Under the pieces are notes generated by a model, which worked only from the letters and a program-made list of their open reading frames with translations, was not told where the DNA came from and made no database searches. DNA of 64,000 nt, from positions 62,001 through 126,000 of the forward strand of contig CABUPO010000003.1 in NCBI GenBank assembly GCA_902493385.1, written 5' to 3'. Below, piece by piece: positions 35,161 to 42,733 of the stretch; position 1 is the stretch's first letter, and each line of letters begins with the position of its first letter. The position numbers and the translations under genes are program-made. The DNA comes from an uncultured Lachnospiraceae bacterium. GTDB lineage: Bacteria > Bacillota > Clostridia > Lachnospirales > Lachnospiraceae.

Positions 35161-35192
35161 ATATTAATTCTTATTACTCACAGCAAAGCTGT

Positions 35193-37280
35193 TTATTTGA
35201 CGTCTTTGATGCTGAAGCTTATACGTCCCATTCTGTCCTGTCCAAGGCATACGACCCTGACTTTATCTCCAAGGGTAAGAACGTCTTCAACATGATTGAT
35301 TCTATGATTAGCTATCTTAGAAATATGAACCATGCCTTCTTTGCCAGGTGCAAATTCTATAAATGCGCCGAAATCTTTAATGCTCACAACAACACCTTCA
35401 AGAATCTGTCCTTCTTCAAAGTCAGTAACAATTATATTGATAAGTCTTACAGCTTCTTCAATACCGGCCTTATCGGTACCGCATACTGATACGTAGCCTT
35501 CTTCATCAATATCAATCTTAACATTGCATTTATCTATGATAGCATTGATAGTCTTGCCACGCTGTCCTACAACCTCGCCAATTTTGGCAGGGTCTATCTT
35601 AATCTGAACAATCTTTGGTGAATATGGTCCAACCTCAGCTCTTGGTTCAGCAATACACTTAGTAAGCACTTCATCTATGATATACGTTCTTGCTTCCTTT
35701 GTACGGGCTATAGCCTTCTCGATAATTTCTCTTGTAAGGCCATGAATCTTAATGTCCATCTGAATAGCAGTAATACCCTTATGAGTTCCTGCAACCTTAA
35801 AGTCCATATCTCCAAAGAAATCTTCAAGTCCCTGAATGTCGGTAAGTATAATATAATCATCATCAGTTTCACCGGTAACAAGACCTACTGAAATTCCGGC
35901 TACAGGAGCCTTAATAGGTACGCCGGCTGCCATAAGCGAAAGTGTTGAAGCACATATACTGCCCTGAGATGTTGAACCGTTTGACTCAAGAACCTCAGAT
36001 ACCGTACGTATAGCATATGGAAATTCCTGCTCATTCGGAAGCACAGGAACAAGCGCTCTCTCAGCCAAAGCTCCGTGTCCGATTTCTCTTCTTCCCGGAC
36101 CTCTTGAAGGCTTAGTCTCACCTACAGAGTAAGACGGGAAGTTATAATGATGCATATATCTCTTAGTAGTTTCATTAGTATCAAGTCCGTCAAGCTTCTG
36201 AATATCAGCAAGAGGCCCAAGCGTTGTAACAGTAAGAACCTGCGTCTGTCCTCTCTTAAACATTCCTGAGCCATGAGTTCTTGGCAGTACGTCTACTTCA
36301 GCTGATAAAGGACGGATTTCTGTAATCTGTCTTCCGTCAGGACGCTTATGGTCCTTAAGAATCATCTTACGCACAGTCTTTTTCTGGAATTTGTATACTG
36401 CGTCGTCAATAAGCTCTACCCATTCAGGATTGCTTTCTTCATAACGCTCTGCGAGCTTGTCCTTAATCTGACGAATATTTTCTTCACGAACCTGCTTAAC
36501 ATCTGTAAATACGGCTTCCTCCATTGCTTCAGGAGTTATGAACTCTACCATATCGTTATACATATCTTCAGGCGTGTCAATGTGTATATAATCATGCTTT
36601 GGCTTACCGCATTCGGCAACAATTGTATCGATAAACTCAATAACCTTCTGATTAACCTCGTGTGCGGCAAATATTGCCTCAATCATCTTATCCTCAGGCA
36701 CTTCATTGGCGCCCGCTTCAATCATTATAACCTTATCTCTTGTTGAAGCAACTGTAAGGGCAAGGTCTGATACCTCTCTTTGCGCGCTGGTAGGATTAAA
36801 TACCAGCTCTCCGTCAACAAGGCCAACCTGAGTAGACGCAGTAGGTCCGTCAAACGGGATGTCTGATATAGCGGTTGCTATTGCAGAACCAAGCATTGCC
36901 GTAAGTTCAGGGCTGCAGTCCTGATCAACACATAATACAAGATTATCAAGCGTTACATCATTTCTGTAATCCTTTGGAAAGAGCGGTCTCATAGGCCTGT
37001 CTATAACACGTGAAGTAAGCACGGCATTCTCAGAAGCCTTTCCTTCCCTCTTAATAAATCCTCCAGGAATTTTTCCCACAGAATACAGCTTTTCCTCATA
37101 TTCAACGCTCAATGGGAAGAAATCAATTCCGTCCCTTGGTTTTTCTGAAGCTGTTGCGGTAGACAATACAACAGTATCGCCGTAATGCATAAGAGCGGCT
37201 CCATTAGCCTGTGCAGCAACACGTCCTACGTCAACTGTAAGCGTTCTTCCTGCAAGTTCCATTGTAAATGATTTGTACAT
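35193..37280 (-). CDS. pnp: Polyribonucleotide nucleotidyltransferase
   Basis: Phosphorolytic 3'-to-5' exoribonuclease, 695 residues. Domains in order: RNase PH 1 (from residue 5), helical linker, RNase PH 2 (about 310-540; PRTHGSGMFKRGQTQ, and DIKIHGLTREI), KH (about 553-610; IGEVVGQRGKTINAI) and S1 (about 620-690; EGVVVSIKDFGAFIEFAPGKEG). ATG 37280 with AAGGGAG upstream; the frame extends to 37352 but through the leader hairpin. rpsO lies directly upstream with its own terminator, the common rpsO-pnp pair. Confidence 0.97.
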   Translation of the reverse strand: MYKSFTMELAGRTLTVDVGRVAAQANGAALMHYGDTVVLSTATASEKPRDGIDFFPLSVEYEEKLYSVGKIPGGFIKREGKASENAVLTSRVIDRPMRPLFPKDYRNDVTLDNLVLCVDQDCSPELTAMLGSAIATAISDIPFDGPTASTQVGLVDGELVFNPTSAQREVSDLALTVASTRDKVIMIEAGANEVPEDKMIEAIFAAHEVNQKVIEFIDTIVAECGKPKHDYIHIDTPEDMYNDMVEFITPEAMEEAVFTDVKQVREENIRQIKDKLAERYEESNPEWVELIDDAVYKFQKKTVRKMILKDHKRPDGRQITEIRPLSAEVDVLPRTHGSGMFKRGQTQVLTVTTLGPLADIQKLDGLDTNETTKRYMHHYNFPSYSVGETKPSRGPGRREIGHGALAERALVPVLPNEQEFPYAIRTVSEVLESNGSTSQGSICASTLSLMAAGVPIKAPVAGISVGLVTGETDDDYIILTDIQGLEDFFGDMDFKVAGTHKGITAIQMDIKIHGLTREIIEKAIARTKEARTYIIDEVLTKCIAEPRAEVGPYSPKIVQIKIDPAKIGEVVGQRGKTINAIIDKCNVKIDIDEEGYVSVCGTDKAGIEEAVRLINIIVTDFEEGQILEGVVVSIKDFGAFIEFAPGKEGMVHISKIANHRINHVEDVLTLGDKVRVVCLGQDRMGRISFSIKDVK

Positions 37281-37309
37281 ATTATTTCTCCCTTCAATAA
37301 AAATACTGC

Positions 37310-37384
37310 GCGGGATATGCCGAAACCACTTCAAAACACACTGATTCAGCATGCTTTGAAGAAGTCTCGGAATAAATATCCCGC
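37310..37384 (-). promoter_or_regulatory. Long hairpin in the pnp leader
   Basis: GCGGGATAT and ATATCCCGC (37310-37318, 37376-37384) close a second, nearly continuous stem (37320-37335 against 37355-37370). Its 5' foot is about 18 bases after a TATAAT box (minus strand 37403-37398). In E. coli a similar leader hairpin is cut by RNase III so that PNPase can repress its own message; this element is placed as such a control would be. Confidence 0.65.
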
Positions 37385-37406
37385 ATTAAACTACGTTATT
37401 ATATGA

Positions 37407-37449
37407 TAAAAAACTGTGCACAATGCTTTGATTGCATCGTGCAGCAGTT
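37407..37449 (-). terminator. Intrinsic terminator of rpsO
   Basis: On the minus strand AACTG and TGCACGATGC pair with GCATTGTGCA and CAGTT around a 7-base loop, with one bulged base, and the stem is followed by a T-run. Confidence 0.85.
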
Positions 37450-37461
37450 AATTAGTATCAA

Positions 37462-37728
37462 TTATTTACGTAATCCGAGTCTGTTAATAAGCACACGGTA
37501 TCTTTCAATATCATTCTTCTTAAGATACTCTAAAAGGTTTCTTCTCTGTCCTACCATTTTAAGAAGTCCTCTTCTTGAATGATGGTCCTTCTGATTAACC
37601 TTAAGATGCTCTGTAAGGTCTCTGATTCTTTCAGTAAGAAGCGCTACCTGTACCTCAGGTGAACCTGTATCTCCCTCTGACTTTCCAAACTCTTTGATAA
37701 TCTCTGCTTTTCTTTCTTTAGTTGTCAT
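37462..37728 (-). CDS. rpsO: 30S ribosomal protein S15
   Basis: Primary 16S rRNA-binding protein, 88 residues after the start, standard length. Motifs: EGDTGSPEVQVALLTERI, LTEHLKVNQKDHHSRRGLL and VGQRRNLLEYLKKNDIERY. ATG 37728 is chosen because GGAG is seven bases upstream; the ATG at 37734 is too close. Transcribed from its own promoter at 37832-37860 and ended by a terminator before pnp. Confidence 0.97.
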   Translation of the reverse strand: MTTKERKAEIIKEFGKSEGDTGSPEVQVALLTERIRDLTEHLKVNQKDHHSRRGLLKMVGQRRNLLEYLKKNDIERYRVLINRLGLRK

Positions 37729-37747
37729 TTTCATTCTCCTTTTTAAT

Positions 37748-37800
37748 TTTATACACCATCACCCGGAACCGGCTGGAGTATCCAGATTCTACGTGACAGT
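37748..37800 (-). promoter_or_regulatory. Structured rpsO leader, possible S15 autoregulatory site
   Basis: The untranslated leader can pair CTGTCAC with GTGATGG (with G-U pairs) around an inner hairpin CTGGA-TAC-TCCAG and a CCGG-rich arm, giving a junction-like fold just before the ribosome site. S15 represses its own translation through such leaders in several bacteria. Whether this one binds S15 is not shown. Confidence 0.4.
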
Positions 37801-37831
37801 AAAAAATGGCTTTTTTATCAAAACCTCATAT

Positions 37832-37860
37832 ATAATATCATGATTACATAATATTGTAAA
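37832..37860 (-). promoter_or_regulatory. rpsO promoter
   Basis: Minus strand TTTACA (37860-37855), 17-base spacer, TATTAT (37837-37832). The remainder of the 405-base gap between rpsO and the next gene holds the leader, this promoter and the opposite-strand promoter at 37893-37921. The rest, 37922-38133, is very A+T-rich with no gene I can support. Confidence 0.7.
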
Positions 37861-37892
37861 GTAAAATTTGTACTGTAAAAATCATTTTTTTC

Positions 37893-37921
37893 TTGCTTTT
37901 TTACTATAAGTATAATATAAT
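37893..37921 (+). promoter_or_regulatory. Promoter reading into the accessory island
   Basis: TTGCTT, 17-base spacer, TATAAT. It is about 210 bases before the exported-protein gene at 38134, so a long leader would result. Confidence 0.5.
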
Positions 37922-38133
37922 GTATATACAAACAATAATATTAGATATTCTAAACAACACAGTGCTCTACTTTGTAAAAAGTATATAAAAATAAATATAT
38001 CAGTCAGTATGAGCACATCCTAATTTAGAATAATATTTACGACTGGGGTGATGTTAATAAAAAGAGAATTTAAAAATCTTGATTTTTACTGGACAAATGT
38101 TTATGATGGATGATTTATACGAGGAGGGTTATT

Positions 38134-38661
38134 ATGAAAAAAATTTTTAAAATTATTTGTTTATGTGGAATCACATTCTTTTTATTCGGATTTTTTTGTT
38201 ATCCAACAAATGTCTCCGCACAAACATACGCATTAACTAAAACATATGATAATACATATTTGTTTGCTGTACCTGAAGGAGGATGGTCTTCAATAACTGT
38301 CAATATGAATTATACTGAAAGATATACAAAATATGATTCTATAACCAATAAATTTTATAGTCGTGAATGTTTTTTTGCTTACAAAAGCGCATACGCAACA
38401 TCAATGCCCGTTGGTAATGTTGTCTCAATAAAACACTATACCAATTCAGGAGGTGAACTTCATCATTTCACAAAATGGAATGACTTAGCAGTAGTCGTTC
38501 AACCTGGTTATAATGGTATATGGTCTAAACAAAATGGAAAAAACAAATTTTACCAAAACACTACAGATAATTATGCACATGTAGCATTTCAAGTATCCTG
38601 TAACGGAGCAGTGCCTCCTATCCAAACAGGCGGATTAAAATTAGTGTTAAAAACAAAATAA
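38134..38661 (+). CDS. Secreted protein of unknown function
   Basis: A 175-residue protein with a clear signal peptide (MKKIFKIICLCG, hydrophobic core, ending NVSAQ at about residue 30). The mature part, about 145 residues, is rich in aromatic residues, N, S and T and looks beta-stranded, with two cysteines. I recognise no family. ATG 38134 follows GAGGAGGG. The base composition is clearly more A+T-rich than the surrounding core genes, suggesting acquisition. The next gene follows after 82 bases without a terminator. Confidence 0.75.
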   Translation: MKKIFKIICLCGITFFLFGFFCYPTNVSAQTYALTKTYDNTYLFAVPEGGWSSITVNMNYTERYTKYDSITNKFYSRECFFAYKSAYATSMPVGNVVSIKHYTNSGGELHHFTKWNDLAVVVQPGYNGIWSKQNGKNKFYQNTTDNYAHVAFQVSCNGAVPPIQTGGLKLVLKTK

Positions 38662-38743
38662 ATAACATTTCCACCCAAATTTTTATATTATTTTAATTTT
38701 TGCAAAATTCAATTTTATATATTACAAAAAGGAGGTTTATACT

Positions 38744-39457
38744 ATGAAAAAGAAATATTTATTAATTACAATTTCAGCGCTCGCTATAGTTATGGCTGCA
38801 TATTACCCTGTGAAAAAAATAATTGGAAAAACTGATTTTATGTCAAATTGGGGAAAAATATTAAGCGATGACTCTAAAGACAAAACATCTGTCTCACAAA
38901 AACAAAGCAGTACCAAATACAAATTATTTATAAATGCTGACAACTCCGATAATATCATATCCGCCGAAGATATATTTGAGGCCGGAAATGATGTGCTGAT
39001 AACAAATCAGGAAATACAGATTGCAAAAGATTTTTTTGTTCTGCAGGGTCAGAGTGAAACAGACGCCACACAGGCAGCTGTCAAATATGTTGAAGAATAC
39101 AATGCAATGTATGTTGAAGCTGTAAATAAAGGCTATGATGTTACCGAAAAAGAAATTGACGAATATATCTCTGATTTAAAAGCCATGACAATGCAGGCAG
39201 AGAATGCTGAGGATGTTAAAAAAGTTATTGCACAATTTGACTCTGAAGATGAGTATTGGAATTATCAGAAAATTATATGCCAAAAACAGCTCCCGGTACA
39301 AAAATACGTCAAATCACTTGAAGAGAAATACTTGAACAATGAAGATATTGCTGCGTGGAATGATGAATTAAACAAAATAAAAGAAGATGCATCAAAAAAA
39401 CAGCAATATAAAAAGGTTGATTCCATAAATAAGATAGATAAAAAATTTATCTATTAA
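38744..39457 (+). CDS. Membrane-anchored protein with a SurA_N-like domain, unknown function
   Basis: 237 residues: one N-terminal helix (about 4-22), a charged linker, then about 130 residues (ITNQEIQIAKDFFVLQGQSETDA and on) resembling the helical N-terminal chaperone part of SurA/PrsA-type proteins. No PPIase domain follows, and there is no lipobox cysteine. ATG 38744 has AAAGGAGG upstream. It may assist the secreted protein encoded just before it, an inference from order only. Its last 46 bases are repeated exactly at 40899-40944. Confidence 0.7.
   Translation: MKKKYLLITISALAIVMAAYYPVKKIIGKTDFMSNWGKILSDDSKDKTSVSQKQSSTKYKLFINADNSDNIISAEDIFEAGNDVLITNQEIQIAKDFFVLQGQSETDATQAAVKYVEEYNAMYVEAVNKGYDVTEKEIDEYISDLKAMTMQAENAEDVKKVIAQFDSEDEYWNYQKIICQKQLPVQKYVKSLEEKYLNNEDIAAWNDELNKIKEDASKKQQYKKVDSINKIDKKFIY
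39411..39456 (+). repeat. 46-bp direct repeat, left copy
   Basis: The end of the SurA_N-like gene. Identical to 40899-40944, 1,488 bases further on. The repeat contains TAGATAAA/TTTATCTA, a small hairpin that could serve as a terminator. The stop codon straddles its right edge. Confidence 0.9.
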
Positions 39458-39490
39458 TAAGGAAGTTTTTATGTAGGGTACGGTGTGGCT

Positions 39491-40207
39491 CTATCTCCAG
39501 GGTCGGGTTTTACCAAACCACCCCTGTTGTGACCAATACTTCCCATCAAGATATTCCGGGTCGTTTTTATGTAATGATTTCTGCATAGCACGGCAAAAAT
39601 AAAACTTGATTTTTGTAACTAAATTTGTGTGTGCCGGTTTCGTATAATCTATCTGTGCGAACTTTTGAGAAAGCTTTTTCACTTTTCTTGTGAGTTCATT
39701 TTGTTTCCGTTCGGATAGTTTATCCCAAACAATATCACTCATTAATGCGCCTGTGAATATCCCGATCTTGGAGATACCCCACCAAGATAAACTGTGTCTG
39801 ATGTCCTTTGCAGCAGATTTTGCTCCCGCGCCCAGGCATTGTGTCAGGATAATCGCTCGTTTTCCAAACATTTCAGGAGCAGGGCGGTGCGGCAGCCAAC
39901 GGTAAGCAAAATGATCAAGAAATGCTTTCATAGCGCCTGTAGCGTGATACACATAAGCCGGGGAAGTCATCACAATCAAGTCCGCTTCTAAAAGCGATTT
40001 TTCAATTTTTCCGATTTTATCTGCGTCTTTGCAGGTGCTTTCGCCCTTTAATATGCAGCTTATGCAGCCGGTACAGAAATTGAGGCAATCCTTTGGAAGA
40101 TAGTATTCCGTAATACTCGCCTTATTCTTGAACCCGGATAAAAAAATCTCTTTCAGACGATAGGTAACACCGTGCTTTTCTGTTCCGTTTATGACAGTAA
40201 TATTCAC
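39491..40207 (-). CDS. NAD(P)H-dependent flavodoxin-fold oxidoreductase
   Basis: 238-residue FMN reductase-family protein. The N terminus MNITVINGTEKHGVT is the phosphate-binding strand-loop of the flavodoxin-like fold, CTGCISC follows near residue 46, and LIVMTSPAYVYHATGAMKAFLDHF is the typical FMN-contact block. Probably reduces quinones or similar electrophiles. It starts three bases after the TetR stop (ribosome site AGGTGTAGAGGG), so it is the second gene of the TetR-led unit and the likely regulatory target. Confidence 0.85.
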   Translation of the reverse strand: MNITVINGTEKHGVTYRLKEIFLSGFKNKASITEYYLPKDCLNFCTGCISCILKGESTCKDADKIGKIEKSLLEADLIVMTSPAYVYHATGAMKAFLDHFAYRWLPHRPAPEMFGKRAIILTQCLGAGAKSAAKDIRHSLSWWGISKIGIFTGALMSDIVWDKLSERKQNELTRKVKKLSQKFAQIDYTKPAHTNLVTKIKFYFCRAMQKSLHKNDPEYLDGKYWSQQGWFGKTRPWR

Positions 40208-40210
40208 CCT

Positions 40211-40783
40211 CTACACCTCCAAAATATCGTGAAGAATTTGCGTATGCCACGCTTTGCGGTTTTCTTTTTTCGTCAAATCAATTTCCAACATCTTTGATAC
40301 TGTGTCATACCGCAAAAACATCTGCTGCATAACCGTAATCAGACAAAAAGTTTTTCTTCTGACGCCCGATTCATCAAGGTCAGGGCGGCAGGCTTCAACA
40401 AGAGGCAAATATGCCACATAAGTTCTACATGTATTGTCATTATCTTTTGGCGTCTGCATATCAGTAAGAACAGAAATTTTAGATACAGCATAATGTTCAA
40501 ATAGAAAGTCAAGCGTCATATTACCAAGATACTCTAGTTTTTCAAAGGGTGTAAGCCCCTCTGTTTTCTCGCGTATATTCTGAAACTGTTCAACAATTCC
40601 ATTTATCATACGCTCAACACATTGCTCAATCAGTTTATCCTTATTTCCAAAATGATAATTCACAAGACCTAATCCAACACCTGCTCTTTTGCATATCTCA
40701 CGAACTGTAATTTCTTCCAAATGCTCGCCGTTTTCTTCAATGAGTTCCATAGTTGCCTGTATTATTGCTTCTTTATTATCCAC
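40211..40783 (-). CDS. TetR/AcrR-family repressor, autoregulated
   Basis: 190 residues with the TetR N-terminal helix-turn-helix (EAIIQATMELIEENG, then ITVREICKRAGVGLGLVNYHFGNKDKL). The start is GTG 40783, six bases after AGGAGG; an in-frame ATG at 40804 lies in the operator. Two operators flank the -10 box of its own promoter, so it should repress itself and the downstream reductase until an inducer binds. The inducer is unknown. Confidence 0.9.
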   Translation of the reverse strand: MDNKEAIIQATMELIEENGEHLEEITVREICKRAGVGLGLVNYHFGNKDKLIEQCVERMINGIVEQFQNIREKTEGLTPFEKLEYLGNMTLDFLFEHYAVSKISVLTDMQTPKDNDNTCRTYVAYLPLVEACRPDLDESGVRRKTFCLITVMQQMFLRYDTVSKMLEIDLTKKENRKAWHTQILHDILEV

Positions 40784-40795
40784 ATAATACCTCCT

Positions 40796-40844
40796 TCTGA
40801 ACAATGTTCAAATTCATTATATTGAACATTGTTCAGAAAGTCAA
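40796..40844 (-). promoter_or_regulatory. TetR promoter with two operators
   Basis: Minus strand TTGACT (40844-40839), 17-base spacer, TATAAT (40821-40816). Palindrome TGAACATTGTTCA (40823-40835) fills the spacer, and TGAACAATGTTCA (40798-40810) lies just downstream of the -10 box. Together they form inverted arms of about 17 bp. Confidence 0.85.
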
Positions 40845-40898
40845 GGATAAATTGTAATCCCTACCCGTACAGATACCCATTCTGTAATTTTTTTTAAT

Positions 40899-40944
40899 AA
40901 AAGGTTGATTCCATAAATAAGATAGATAAAAAATTTATCTATTA
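40899..40944 (+). repeat. 46-bp direct repeat, right copy
   Basis: Exact copy of 39411-39456. Its last three bases are the stop codon of the minus-strand TetR gene that ends at 40942. The two copies bracket the reductase/TetR cassette. Confidence 0.9.
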
Positions 40945-41478
40945 GAATGGATGCTTATTCTGGTATTCATCTTTAATAATTTGGAATAGTTCTTCAGGTT
41001 CTAAATCACAGTTGTTATTCAGCCATTTTTTAATAATTGCTGTAATTCCCGCTTTAAAATAATCTATATGATATTCAATATGCTTATTGTCATAATAGTA
41101 TTTTGCAAGCTTTACATCATAACGAAACGCGTTAAAATGGCTATCCATCCCCAGTTTAAAATACGTTTTATAAAACAACTGATTTTCCCTGATATGACAA
41201 AACAGTTTCAAAAAATCATGAGAATTATACTGCTTTGTTTCTTCCTCTTCGTATAAAGCGTAGAAATCATTAATCATTCTTTCCCCTATTTTATCTATCA
41301 AATCGAATATATCTAAATAATTTGCATAAAATGTGCTTCTGTTCACGTTCGCCAATTTACAGATTTCCGTGACAGAAATCTCATTTACTTCTTTTCCGTA
41401 AAGCAATAACAATTCCACAAATGCATTCTCGATTTTATTTTTGGACTCTTTTCTTCTTTTGTTATCTTTTGTATTCAT
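40942..41478 (-). CDS. TetR-family regulator, divergent from a small repeat protein
   Basis: 178 residues. The helix-turn-helix block is ISVTEICKLANVNRSTFYANYLDIFDLIDKI near residues 34-64, and the C-terminal part resembles the TetR_C group found in DhaS-like regulators. It shows little likeness to the other TetR protein in the island beyond the DNA-binding domain. It is divergent from the 63-residue gene, and the shared intergenic region holds two matching palindromes that cover both promoters. Confidence 0.87.
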   Translation of the reverse strand: MNTKDNKRRKESKNKIENAFVELLLLYGKEVNEISVTEICKLANVNRSTFYANYLDIFDLIDKIGERMINDFYALYEEEETKQYNSHDFLKLFCHIRENQLFYKTYFKLGMDSHFNAFRYDVKLAKYYYDNKHIEYHIDYFKAGITAIIKKWLNNNCDLEPEELFQIIKDEYQNKHPF

Positions 41479-41520
41479 ATAATCTCCTTATTATCCCAAC
41501 AAATGTCGACAAATTGATGA

Positions 41521-41576
41521 TTGAACTCAACAATTGTTGTTATTATACTATAAATGTATTAAAACAACAACTGTTG
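41521..41576. promoter_or_regulatory. Divergent promoters with two palindromic operators
   Basis: Plus strand: TTGAAC (41521-41526), 17 bases, TATACT (41544-41549). Minus strand: TTGTTG (41570-41565), 17 bases, TATAAT (41547-41542). CAACAATTGTTG (41528-41539) lies in the plus spacer, and CAACAACTGTTG (41565-41576) covers the minus -35. One repressor could shut both directions. Confidence 0.8.
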
Positions 41577-41611
41577 CCGATATGAAAATTTAAATCTCAG
41601 GAGGTATAAAA

Positions 41612-41803
41612 ATGGCTAAATCAAAGCTTTTAAAGGCAAATAAGAAAATTGAAGAAAAGGTAGTTAGTGGATACAAAAAAATCGAAAATGCCGTTGTGGG
41701 CGGATATAAAAATATTGAAGATAAATTTGTAGACCATTATCTTACCAAAGACGGAGAAACCATTGAAGAAGCTAAAGAACGCTTAAAAAAAGAAAAATTA
41801 TAA
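41612..41803 (+). CDS. 63-residue protein of 11-residue amphipathic repeats
   Basis: Three tandem 11-mers are visible at residues 11-21, 22-32 and 33-43: KKIEEKVVSGY, KKIENAVVGGY and KNIEDKFVDHY. An 11-residue period gives an amphipathic helix of the kind seen in lipid-binding proteins. The C-terminal part (TIEEAKERLKK) is also helical and charged. No signal peptide and no cysteine. ATG 41612 follows AGGAGGT. Its expression should be controlled by the divergent TetR protein. I recognise no characterised family. Confidence 0.85.
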   Translation: MAKSKLLKANKKIEEKVVSGYKKIENAVVGGYKNIEDKFVDHYLTKDGETIEEAKERLKKEKL

Positions 41804-41822
41804 AGAAAAGACTCAGTAATTT

Positions 41823-41847
41823 ACAGGCGGCCAAACTGACCGCCTGT
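41823..41847. terminator. Terminator between the repeat-protein gene and nadC
   Basis: ACAGGCGG pairs with CCGCCTGT (8 bp) around a 9-base loop, followed by TTTGTATTTT. Well placed to end both converging transcripts. Confidence 0.8.
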
Positions 41848-41855
41848 TTTGTATT

Positions 41856-42707
41856 TTATACCGCATGAAGATTTTTAAGCGAAATATCAAGTATTGGAGC
41901 CGAATGTGTCAGCGCTCCGCTGGAAATATAATCTACGCCGATTGCTGCCAGCTTCTCAATGTTCTCTTTCGTTACATTTCCCGAACATTCTGTTTCTGCA
42001 CGGCCGTTTATATATTCAACCGCTTCCTTCATATCATCAGGCGTCATATTGTCTAACATTATAATATCTGCTCCGGCTGCTACCGCTTCTTTAACCATAT
42101 CCATATTTTCTGCTTCGACTTCAATTTTACGGACAAACGGAGCATATTCCTTTGCCATCTGAACGGCTTTGGTTACGCTTCCTGCCGCACCTATATGATT
42201 ATCCTTAAGCAGTACGCCGTCGGACAGATTGTAACGATGATTATATCCGCCGCCGACACGAACTGCATATTTTTCAAAAATACGCATATTAGGCGTTGTT
42301 TTTCTTGTGTCTAAAAGCTTTGTTTTAGAACCTGCAAGGAGCTTTGCGGCCTGATTAGTATATGTTGCAATTCCGCTCATGCGCTGAAGATAATTAAGCG
42401 CAACCCTTTCGCCTGACAGAAGCACTCTTATATCGCCCCTCACCTTTCCAAGGAGCTGTCCGTTTTTAACCTCGTCTCCATCCTTGCAGTAAATCTCTGC
42501 CTCTACATTATTATCCAAAAGCTCAAATACTCTTTTAAAAACATCAAGACCTGCAATTATTCCGTCCTGCTTGCATATAAGCTCTACTTCGCCCTCTACA
42601 GCTTCTTTCATAACTGAATTAGTAGTCACGTCCTCGCTTGATATATCTTCTCTTAAAGCCTCTAAAATAAGGCGGTCTGCCTGAAGTGTCTGCGTAATCT
42701 TATTCAT
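41856..42707 (-). CDS. nadC: Nicotinate-nucleotide pyrophosphorylase (carboxylating)
   Basis: Converts quinolinate and PRPP to nicotinate mononucleotide, the third de novo NAD step. 283 residues. Motifs: LREDISSEDVTTNSV, ERVALNYLQRMSGIATYT, LLDTRKTTPNMRIFEKYAVRVGGGYNHR and LLKDNHIGAAG, carrying the PRPP and quinolinate ligands. Last gene of nadA-nadB-nadC, 26 bases after nadB. Confidence 0.96.
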   Translation of the reverse strand: MNKITQTLQADRLILEALREDISSEDVTTNSVMKEAVEGEVELICKQDGIIAGLDVFKRVFELLDNNVEAEIYCKDGDEVKNGQLLGKVRGDIRVLLSGERVALNYLQRMSGIATYTNQAAKLLAGSKTKLLDTRKTTPNMRIFEKYAVRVGGGYNHRYNLSDGVLLKDNHIGAAGSVTKAVQMAKEYAPFVRKIEVEAENMDMVKEAVAAGADIIMLDNMTPDDMKEAVEYINGRAETECSGNVTKENIEKLAAIGVDYISSGALTHSAPILDISLKNLHAV

Positions 42708-42733
42708 GTGAATTATCTCCTGTCTTAGTTTTA

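Noticed and set aside
38051..38113. A 20-codon frame before the secreted-protein gene, preceded by GGGG
   Set aside because: The G-run is only two bases from the ATG, which is too close for a ribosome site, and the peptide has no recognisable feature. It could be a leader peptide but is not supported.
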